This document shows positions 56,745 to 64,000 of a stretch of 64,000 bases of DNA, in pieces. The notes under the pieces are model-generated. The model was not told the DNA's origin, searched no databases, and saw nothing but the letters and a program-made list of their open reading frames with translations. Position 1 is the stretch's first letter. The number at the start of each line of letters is the position of its first letter. The stretch is from Aquabacterium sp. NJ1 (GTDB taxonomy: Bacteria; Pseudomonadota; Gammaproteobacteria; Burkholderiales; Burkholderiaceae_C): contig NZ_JRKM01000001.1 in the NCBI RefSeq assembly GCF_000768065.1, forward strand, positions 682,001 to 746,000, in the 5' to 3' direction. A program made the position numbers and the translations under genes.

Positions 56745-57584
56745 ATGGGCGGCCGTACCGTTATCCGACTATCGATGCCTGCCCTTCCTGCCAAAAATTC
56801 ACGCCCCCGCCCCGCCGCCCGCGTGCCCGCAGACGGCAGCGAAATGACTGTCGAAGCACTTTCGGCACGAACCGGGGTCAGCGTCCGCAACATCCGTGCA
56901 TACCAGACTGCCGGCCTGATGCCACCGCCCAGGCTCCAGGGCCGCCTGGGCTTGTACGACGTGGAACACCAGGGCAAGCTTGAACTCATCCGCGACCTGC
57001 GGCAACAAGGGTTCCGGCTGGAGGCCATCAAGGGCATGCTTGAAAAGACGCCCGAAGGTGCCTGGAGCGAATACTCGCTGATCAGCGAGTTGTTCTCAAC
57101 CACGTTTTTCACAGTCGAGGCCCCCAAGCGCAAAGCCATCAAGGAAATGGCGGCACATTGGCACACCACGGCCACGCCCGAACAGAAAGAACGGCTGGCC
57201 CGCAACGGGCTGTACCGCCCCATTGGCGACGACGAGTTCGAAATGCTCAGCCCCGCGCTGGAGCGCATCGGCATCCAGCTGGCTGATCTGGGTGTGCCGC
57301 TGGACACCGTGCTGGACTTGCAGGATTCGCTGATCAAGCACACGCGGGCCATTGCCAAGTCCTACGTAGAGGAACTGTTCCTGACCATGGCGCAGGCCCT
57401 GGCGGAGGCGCACCGCGAGGCCAAGAAGCAAGGCACGGTCGTGGACCCCAAGGTGGTGGAGAGCATGAAGGGCTTGTTCGAGCGCCTGCGGCCTCTGGCG
57501 ATTGGCTCGGTGAGCGCCGCGTTTCCGGTGGTGCTGCAGCAGGAGTTTGATCGCAGCATTCAGAAGCAGTTGAAGGGGCGGTAG
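56745..57584 (+). CDS. MerR family transcriptional regulator
   Basis: 279 residues from the ATG at 56745, which has AGGT 7 nt upstream; a later ATG at 56775 is possible. The MerR HTH is at about 35-105 (TVEALSARTGVSVRNIRAYQTAGLMPPP and LGLYDVEHQGKLELIRDLRQQGF, quoted in part). The long C-terminal domain lacks the Cys of metal sensors and may bind a small ligand. It stands alone between a convergent gene and a divergent gene, so its targets are not obvious. Confidence 0.9.
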   Translation: MGGRTVIRLSMPALPAKNSRPRPAARVPADGSEMTVEALSARTGVSVRNIRAYQTAGLMPPPRLQGRLGLYDVEHQGKLELIRDLRQQGFRLEAIKGMLEKTPEGAWSEYSLISELFSTTFFTVEAPKRKAIKEMAAHWHTTATPEQKERLARNGLYRPIGDDEFEMLSPALERIGIQLADLGVPLDTVLDLQDSLIKHTRAIAKSYVEELFLTMAQALAEAHREAKKQGTVVDPKVVESMKGLFERLRPLAIGSVSAAFPVVLQQEFDRSIQKQLKGR

Positions 57585-57681
57585 GCGCGACCGCGGCTCG
57601 CGTCAGGCTGCACAGCCTTCGCACGGGTCAGGCGCCCTCTTGCACCCATGAAGAGCGCCATGGCGACGCTGCCTGCAGCAC

Positions 57682-58305
57682 TCAAGCCTGTACAGCCTCG
57701 CCTGTCGCAAAAAAGGCGCCGCCCGCCACATGGTGCAGGCTCCTCTGCGCGTCGTGCTCGAAGTGCCAACGCCCCTCACTGAACACTGCAGGGTCGGCCC
57801 AGGCTGCCACTACCTCTGCCAGAAACAGGTCATAGCGCCCAGCCATCGCCGGCTCGGGCAGTAAACGGCATTCCAGCCAGGCCAGGCACCCCTCCACCAA
57901 TGGCGCGGCCACCAGGCTGGCCGGTGCAGACCGCAGCCCACAGGCCTCGAACTTGTCGTCCACATCACGCCCAGACTGGTTGCCTGCAGCCACCACCTGA
58001 TGAACCAGCGCCACAGGCGGCACAGACAGCACAAACTCGCCCGAGGCTTCGATCAAGGCCCCCGTGTAGGTCTGCTTGTCGATGACCACAGCTACCTTGG
58101 GTGGGTTGAAGTCCAGCGGCATGTTCCAGGCGGCCGCCATCACGTTGCGACGCCCCTCGTGGGCCGCACTGACCAGCACCGTAGGTCCATGGTTCAACAG
58201 CCTGTAGGCCTTGGCCAGCTCCACCGCCACCCGGTGCGTTGGCTGAGGGGCTGCCTGCTCAACTTGTTGCGTAAGGGTGGAGGTCATAGTGCTGCTTGCG
58301 CTCAC
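57682..58305 (-). CDS. Flavin reductase-like (FMN-binding split barrel) protein
   Basis: 207 residues (an ATG at 58287 would give 201). The flavin-binding split-barrel pattern is seen: GPTVLVSAAHEGRRNVMAAAW, NPPKVAVVIDKQTYTGALI and GEFVLSVPP. Family members reduce FMN or act as small flavoprotein oxidoreductases. It has no partner monooxygenase beside it. The neighbouring 57585-57681 gap is featureless. Confidence 0.9.
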   Translation of the reverse strand: MSASSTMTSTLTQQVEQAAPQPTHRVAVELAKAYRLLNHGPTVLVSAAHEGRRNVMAAAWNMPLDFNPPKVAVVIDKQTYTGALIEASGEFVLSVPPVALVHQVVAAGNQSGRDVDDKFEACGLRSAPASLVAAPLVEGCLAWLECRLLPEPAMAGRYDLFLAEVVAAWADPAVFSEGRWHFEHDAQRSLHHVAGGAFFATGEAVQA

Positions 58306-58366
58306 GTGTGCTGATCAAGCGCACATCATGCAGCAAGGGCAGCCAAGACTGGCTGGGCCCAGAAAC

Positions 58367-58404
58367 ACGAAAGGGTCAGTAGGCAAAACCTACTGACCCT
58401 CGTG
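58367..58404 (-). terminator. Terminator after tRNA-Pro
   Basis: Perfect 12-bp stem AGGGTCAGTAGG / CCTACTGACCCT (58372-58383 with 58389-58400), loop of 5 nt, then TTCGTGTTTC on the minus strand. Confidence 0.8.
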
Positions 58405-58410
58405 ATTTCT

Positions 58411-58488
<78 letters not shown>

Positions 58489-58549
58489 CAAGACTTAAAC
58501 TATAGCATGGCTCTTCGCGTTTTTCGAGCCACACTGGATTTTTTTGTCA

Positions 58550-59089
58550 TCAAGACAACAAATCGCGGATGGACAGCAGCGCCTCGCGCAGCGCCATGAC
58601 CGAGTCCGGGCTCAGTTTGTCCAGATCAGGCAAGGCTGGGCTCATCCAGGCGGCATCGGCCATGGCCGGCGCGCTGGCCTGCAAGGCGCGCACGGCACGC
58701 CCATCCGAAGGCAGGCTGTGAGCCAGCATGCCCGCCGGCACGCGAGGCGCTGTCTCCGCAGGGCTCGCTGGCAACTCATCCGCACCATCGAAATCGTCAT
58801 GAGCGGGTGCCATCACGGTCATGTCCGCCAACTGGTTGCGGGCGCCACTGATGGTGAAGCCCTGCTCGTACAGCAACTCGCGAATGCGTCGGATCAGCAA
58901 CACCTCATGGTGCTGGTAATAGCGACGGTTGCCGCGGCGCTTCATGGGCTTGAGCTGGACGAACTCCTGCTCCCAGTAACGAAGCACATAAGGCTTGACC
59001 AGGCACAACTCGCTCACCTCACCAATGGTGAAGTAGCGCTTGGCAGGAATAGGCGGCAAGGCGCTCTCGACGCGGTCCATGGCTCCCAT
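58550..59089 (-). CDS. MerR family regulator of the IHF-alpha locus
   Basis: 179 residues. The MerR HTH is at about 17-85 ([26 protein letters not shown]), then [19 protein letters not shown] and a Pro/Ala-rich tail. Short MerR proteins of this type follow ihfA in many Proteobacteria, as here (75 bp after ihfA, same strand). Targets unknown. Confidence 0.94.
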   Translation of the reverse strand: MGAMDRVESALPPIPAKRYFTIGEVSELCLVKPYVLRYWEQEFVQLKPMKRRGNRRYYQHHEVLLIRRIRELLYEQGFTISGARNQLADMTVMAPAHDDFDGADELPASPAETAPRVPAGMLAHSLPSDGRAVRALQASAPAMADAAWMSPALPDLDKLSPDSVMALREALLSIRDLLS

Positions 59090-59163
59090 CGCAGACTACA
59101 GTTACCTGATCTTCTCGGAAAATCCCGATCCAAATCAACAGGATCGAGAAAAGGTTTCAGACT

Positions 59164-59523
59164 TTACTCCAAGTCTTCACCAGATGGAATGTCACCTTGC
59201 ACCATGCCTTTGAGCTTCTGGCTCGCATGGAAGGTCACCACGTTGCGTGCCTTGATGGGAATGGCCTCGCCCGTACGCGGGTTGCGCCCCGGGCGCGGCG
59301 CCTTGCGGCGAATCTGGAAGTTGCCAAAGCCCGACAGCTTGACATCGGTGCCCTGCACCAGGGTGTCGTTCACCAGTTCGAAAAAGGCCTCGACCATGTC
59401 CTTGGACTCGCGCTTGTTGAGGCCCAGGCGCTCGAACAGCATGTCGGCCAGTTCGGCCTTGGTCAGGGTCGGGGTCTCGATGGTGGGCAACAGCACCGTC
59501 AGATCACTGATCTTGTCATTCAT
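59164..59523 (-). CDS. ihfA: Integration host factor subunit alpha
   Basis: 119 residues from the ATG at 59523, which has GGAGGG 9 nt upstream; a GTG at 59529 is less well spaced. The DNA-binding core is complete: [39 protein letters not shown] (with the Pro that intercalates in the DNA arm) and [12 protein letters not shown]. It bends DNA at specific sites together with IHF-beta. It is 15 bp downstream of pheT, the usual pheT-ihfA layout. Confidence 0.97.
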   Translation of the reverse strand: MNDKISDLTVLLPTIETPTLTKAELADMLFERLGLNKRESKDMVEAFFELVNDTLVQGTDVKLSGFGNFQIRRKAPRPGRNPRTGEAIPIKARNVVTFHASQKLKGMVQGDIPSGEDLE

Positions 59524-59544
59524 GTCCACAGGCCCTCCCCGGCC

Positions 59545-61977
59545 TCAGGCTCGAACACGTGCACCGACTTCGCTGGCCAACGAGGCCAGCACGGCCTTCA
59601 TGGCCACGTCGATGCGCTCGTCGGTCAAGGTTTGCTCATCATCGCGCAATTCCACGCGCACAGCCAGACTGCGCTCGTTGTCGGCCATGCCGGCCACGGG
59701 TGCCTTGGGCTTGTAGATGTCGAACAGGCGGGCACCGCGCACCAAGCCCTCGCTCGGGGCCTTGGTGATCGCGCCGATCAGGGCATCGTGCGCCGTGCTG
59801 TCGGTCACCACCAGGGCCAGATCGCGGTACACAGACTGCATCTTGGGCACGCTGGTGAAAGCCGGCACCGCGCGCTGCGTCAGCACATCGGCATCCAGCT
59901 CGAACAGCACCGGGGCCAGAGGGAGGTCATAGGCCTGGCGCCACTTGGGGTGCAATTCGCCCACGAAACCCACGGCCTTGCCCTCCACCACCACCTGGGC
60001 ACAACGGCCGGGGTGGAAGGCGGGGTGCTCGACCTTGATGAACTGTGCCTGGCGCGGGGCGAGCAGTGCTTCCACGTCACCCTTCACATCGAAGAAGTCC
60101 ACGTTGCGAACCGCCTGCCCCCACTGCAAGGTATCGGCCGGGCCATAAGCCAGGCCGCTGACACGCACGGGCTGGTCGAAGCCGGCCACAGTCTGGTCAC
60201 CGTCCTGCACGGCGGCATCTCGCTTGAACACGCGACCCACTTCGAAAATACGCACCCGGTCCGCCTTGCGGGCCAGATTGGTCTTGAGGACTTCAACCAG
60301 GCTGCCGATCAGGCTGGAGCGCATCACGGCCAGAGGGCTGGCGATCGGGTTGAGCACGCGGATAGGCTGCGTGTTGCCGGCAAAGTCGGCTTCCCACTTT
60401 TCTTCGACGAAGCTGAAGGTGATGGCTTCCTGGTAGCCACGCGCGGCCACAGAGCGGCGCACGGCATACAGGCTGCGCCGGGCTTCGGGGCGAACATGTG
60501 GTACCACAGGCGCCTTGGGCGCACGCTTGGGCAGCTTGTCAAAGCCGATCACGCGCACCACTTCTTCGATCAGGTCTTCCTCGATCTGGAGGTCGAAACG
60601 CCAGCTCGGTGGCACGACCACCAGGTGCGTGTCGCTGCCCTTGGCCTGAGCGGTGAAAGGCAGATCCAGGCGCATGAACACCTGCTCGACCTGCGTCAGC
60701 GTCACCGGCATGCCGATGACCCGTTGTGCACGGGACAGACGCAAGGTCACAGGCTTGCGCTCAGGGCGTTGCAAGGTCTGGTCATCCAGCGGGCCGGCCT
60801 TGCCGCCGCAGATGTCGATGATCAATCGCGTGACGCGCTCGATGTATTGTGCGGTCGGTGCCGGGTCCACGCCGCGCTCATAACGATGCGAGGCATCGGT
60901 CGAGAAGTTGTAGCGTCGAGCACGGCCTGCAATGGCCTTGGGCCACCAGAATGCGGCCTCCAGGTAGACATTGCGGGTGTCGTCACCCACGGCAGTGGCG
61001 TCACCGCCCATGATGCCGGCCAATGACTCGACCTGGCCACTGCCATCGGCGATCACGCCCACCTGTTCGTCCAGCTTGACGGTGTTGCCATTGAGCAGCT
61101 TGAGCTCTTCACCCACCTTGCCCCAGCGCACGACCAGTTCGCCCTTGATCTTGTCCAGGTCGAACACATGCGAGGGCTGACCCAGCTCGAACATCACGTA
61201 GTTGGAGATGTCCACCAGCGCCGACACCGAACGCTGGCCACAACGCGCCAGCCGCTCGACCATCCAGTCCGGCGTCTTGGCCTGCGGGTTCACGCCCTGA
61301 ATGACACGGCCACCAAAACGGCCGCACAGGTCTGCAGCCTCCACAGTGACCTTCAAGCGCGCATCGATTTCGGGCTTGACGGGAGCGATCTCCGGGTCAA
61401 TCAGGGGCGAGCCGGTCAAGGCAGCCACTTCACGGGCGATGCCATACACGCTCAGGCAATGCGCCAGGTTGGGCGTGAGCTTGAGCGTGAACAGCGTGTC
61501 ATCCAGCTTGAGGTGTTCACGGATGTTCTGCCCCAGCGGTGCGTCTTCAGCCAGGATGTGCAGGCCGTTCGACTCCTCGGACACACCCAGCTCGCGCGCC
61601 GAGCACAACATGCCCTGGCTTTCCACGCCACGCAGCTTGCCCAGCTTGATCTTGAAGGGCTTGCCATCGGCACCCGGAGGCAGCTCGGCACCCACCGTGG
61701 CGCACGGTACCTTGATGCCCGGGCGCACATTGGGCGCGCCACACACGATCTGCAGCACGCTGCCGGTACCGGCATCCACCTTGCACACGTTCAGGCGATC
61801 AGCATCGGGGTGCTTGGCCACTTCCAGCACCTGGGCCACGACCACGCCAGTGAACGGCGGCGCCACGGGTTGCAGCTCTTCCACTTCCAGGCCAGCCATG
61901 GTGAGCAAGTCGGCCAGTTGCTGCGTGGTCAGGTCGGGGTTGCAGAAGCTGCGCAGCCAGGACTCGGGAAATTGCAT
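59545..61977 (-). CDS. pheT: Phenylalanyl-tRNA synthetase beta subunit
   Basis: 810 residues, normal for bacterial PheT. An N-terminal tRNA/EMAP-like domain (about 40-150, with [17 protein letters not shown]), B3/B4 editing region, B5 domain, catalytic-like core ([17 protein letters not shown] stretch at about 465) and the C-terminal anticodon-binding FDX-ACB domain ([18 protein letters not shown]). It forms the alpha2-beta2 enzyme with PheS. It is separated from pheS by a dehydrogenase gene, which is unusual. Confidence 0.97.
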   Translation of the reverse strand: MQFPESWLRSFCNPDLTTQQLADLLTMAGLEVEELQPVAPPFTGVVVAQVLEVAKHPDADRLNVCKVDAGTGSVLQIVCGAPNVRPGIKVPCATVGAELPPGADGKPFKIKLGKLRGVESQGMLCSARELGVSEESNGLHILAEDAPLGQNIREHLKLDDTLFTLKLTPNLAHCLSVYGIAREVAALTGSPLIDPEIAPVKPEIDARLKVTVEAADLCGRFGGRVIQGVNPQAKTPDWMVERLARCGQRSVSALVDISNYVMFELGQPSHVFDLDKIKGELVVRWGKVGEELKLLNGNTVKLDEQVGVIADGSGQVESLAGIMGGDATAVGDDTRNVYLEAAFWWPKAIAGRARRYNFSTDASHRYERGVDPAPTAQYIERVTRLIIDICGGKAGPLDDQTLQRPERKPVTLRLSRAQRVIGMPVTLTQVEQVFMRLDLPFTAQAKGSDTHLVVVPPSWRFDLQIEEDLIEEVVRVIGFDKLPKRAPKAPVVPHVRPEARRSLYAVRRSVAARGYQEAITFSFVEEKWEADFAGNTQPIRVLNPIASPLAVMRSSLIGSLVEVLKTNLARKADRVRIFEVGRVFKRDAAVQDGDQTVAGFDQPVRVSGLAYGPADTLQWGQAVRNVDFFDVKGDVEALLAPRQAQFIKVEHPAFHPGRCAQVVVEGKAVGFVGELHPKWRQAYDLPLAPVLFELDADVLTQRAVPAFTSVPKMQSVYRDLALVVTDSTAHDALIGAITKAPSEGLVRGARLFDIYKPKAPVAGMADNERSLAVRVELRDDEQTLTDERIDVAMKAVLASLASEVGARVRA

Positions 61978-62028
61978 GTCAGTGATCCTCGGGAATCGGT
62001 ATCTATTCGGTTTGACCGTGAGCAGGCA

Positions 62029-63084
62029 TCAGGCAGCGCGTGGCGCAGACGGGAAGTCCGCATCCAGCACCACGCGATAGCGGGCCTTGCCGGCACGCAG
62101 GTGCTCCAGCGCATCGTTGATGCGGCTCATCGGGAAATGTTCGGTTTGCGGCTCGATGCCATGGCGTGCGGCGAATTCGAGCATGGTGTCAATGTCCTGG
62201 CGCGAGCCGGTGGGCGACCCCGACACGCTGCGCTGGCCACCAATCAAAGGGAAGGCTTCCACTTCCATCGGCTGAGGCAGGATGCCGACCAGATGCAGGC
62301 GGCCATTGGGCGCCAGCGTGCTCATCAGCGCCCTCCAGTTCAACATGACGTTGACGGTGACCAGCACCATGTCCAGGCGGCCAGCGATCTGCTTCATGGA
62401 CTTGGCATCCACACTGGACACCACGTTGTGCGCCCCCAGCTGCAAGGCCTCTTCGCGCTTGGACTCGCTGGACGTGAAGGCCGTGACCTCACAGCCCCAG
62501 GCGCGCGCAAACTTCAAGGCCAGGTGCCCCAGCCCACCAATACCGACCACGCCCACACGGTGCGTCGGCTTGATGCCAAAGTTCAGGAAAGGCGAAAACA
62601 CGGTGATGCCACCGCACAGCAGCGGGCCCGCCTTGGATGGATCCAGCTTTTCAGGGATGGGGCAAGTCCACAACCAATGAGCGCGCACGCGTTCGGCAAA
62701 ACCACCGTGATGCCCCACGATGGTCGGCACACCGGCACGGCACAACTGCGGCTCGCCGCCCAGGCAGCTCTTGCAGGACATGCAGCTGCCCGCCATCCAG
62801 CCGATGCCCACGCGCTGCCCCAGCTTGAGCCCCTTGGTGTTCGAGCCCAAGGCCACCACGGTCCCGACCACCTCGTGCCCCCCAACGATCGGATACGCCG
62901 AAAAGCCCCATTCGTTGTCGATCAGGGACAGGTCGGAATGGCACAGGCCGCAGTGCTCGACGCGGACCTCAACCTCTTCAGAACCAAGCGGGCCGGCGTC
63001 GTACTCGAAACGCTGCAGAGGCTTGGAGGCCTCCTGCGCAGCCCAGGCATGAACAGTGGTAGGCGAGTTGGTCGATGTGGTCAT
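62029..63084 (-). CDS. Ahr/YjgB-like zinc alcohol dehydrogenase (aldehyde reductase)
   Basis: 351 residues from the ATG at 63084, with AAGGA 9 nt upstream; a TTG at 63093 is possible. A GroES-like domain has catalytic zinc ligands Cys48 (CGLCHSD) and His70-Glu71 (GGHEVVG) and structural zinc Cys101, 104, 107 and 115. The Rossmann fold has VGIGGLGHLALK. GPLLCGGITVF, RSVSGSPTG and KARYRVVLDADF match the E. coli Ahr (YjgB) aldehyde reductase, which uses NADPH on many aldehydes. It lies between pheS and pheT on the same strand, about 80 bp after pheS and 50 bp before pheT. Confidence 0.93.
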   Translation of the reverse strand: MTTSTNSPTTVHAWAAQEASKPLQRFEYDAGPLGSEEVEVRVEHCGLCHSDLSLIDNEWGFSAYPIVGGHEVVGTVVALGSNTKGLKLGQRVGIGWMAGSCMSCKSCLGGEPQLCRAGVPTIVGHHGGFAERVRAHWLWTCPIPEKLDPSKAGPLLCGGITVFSPFLNFGIKPTHRVGVVGIGGLGHLALKFARAWGCEVTAFTSSESKREEALQLGAHNVVSSVDAKSMKQIAGRLDMVLVTVNVMLNWRALMSTLAPNGRLHLVGILPQPMEVEAFPLIGGQRSVSGSPTGSRQDIDTMLEFAARHGIEPQTEHFPMSRINDALEHLRAGKARYRVVLDADFPSAPRAA

Positions 63085-63163
63085 GACGGGCAATCCTTCT
63101 CAATGGCTGATACGGGCGCAAGGCATCACACAGGGCTCACTGGCGTGGGGGCCAGCCAGCACC

Positions 63164-64000
<837 letters not shown>

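Overview
The window is a GC-rich, gene-dense chromosomal segment. It most likely comes from a Burkholderiales betaproteobacterium of the Aquabacterium/Leptothrix/Rubrivivax type. That is inference from gene content and protein style: tig-clpP-clpX-lon behind a tRNA-Leu, psd-pssA-leuA, glnA-ntrB-ntrC, an H-NS protein of the short Burkholderiales form, a PEP-CTERM protein and TIGR03790. About 50 protein genes and three tRNAs are supported. I saw no insertion sequence, prophage, integrase or CRISPR array, so this reads as core chromosome with some lineage-specific inserts.

Layout. 1-0.7 kb: end of a PEP-CTERM protein gene and tRNA-Gly. 0.8-7.1 kb (minus): protein quality control, with tRNA-Leu, trigger factor, ClpP, ClpX and Lon; lon carries a good heat-shock-type promoter. 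7.3-11.6 kb (minus): a two-gene RND efflux operon whose promoter is overlapped by a TetR-type palindrome. 11.8-16 kb: a degenerate squalene/phytoene-synthase-like protein, a TIGR03790 protein, an IclR regulator and a PBP7-type peptidase. 16.1-21.7 kb (minus): a probable run of histone-deacetylase-like hydrolase, MscS channel, Psd, PssA and LeuA. leuA is preceded by a leucine-rich leader peptide and terminator (attenuator), and Psd has Ala in place of the pyruvoyl-forming Ser. 21.7-27.8 kb (plus): MoxR ATPase, DUF58, TgpA-like transglutaminase, MltB and H-NS.

27.8-41.4 kb: a large M16 peptidase, then a seven-gene plus-strand unit that combines a YhiI-RbbA-YhhJ-like exporter, an FtsH-type membrane protease and a second YbhG/F/S-like exporter. 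A glycine-zipper lipoprotein follows. 41.5-46.9 kb (minus): glnA, a small exported coiled-coil protein, ntrB and ntrC, with a sigma-54 promoter and a distant NtrC-like site before glnA. 46.9-52.5 kb (minus): CinA-N-like protein, EI24/CysZ-like membrane protein, sterol desaturase, polysaccharide deacetylase, beta-propeller protein and an AIM24 protein. 52.6-57.6 kb: diguanylate cyclase, BaiN-like flavoprotein, UbiE, chalcone-isomerase-like protein and a MerR regulator. 57.7-64 kb (minus): flavin reductase, tRNA-Pro, MerR regulator, IHF-alpha, PheT, an Ahr-like alcohol dehydrogenase placed between pheT and pheS, and partial PheS.

Most promising for follow-up: the leuA attenuator with a seemingly leaderless leader peptide, the Psd Ser-to-Ala change, the FtsH-containing double ABC exporter operon, and the dehydrogenase splitting pheST.
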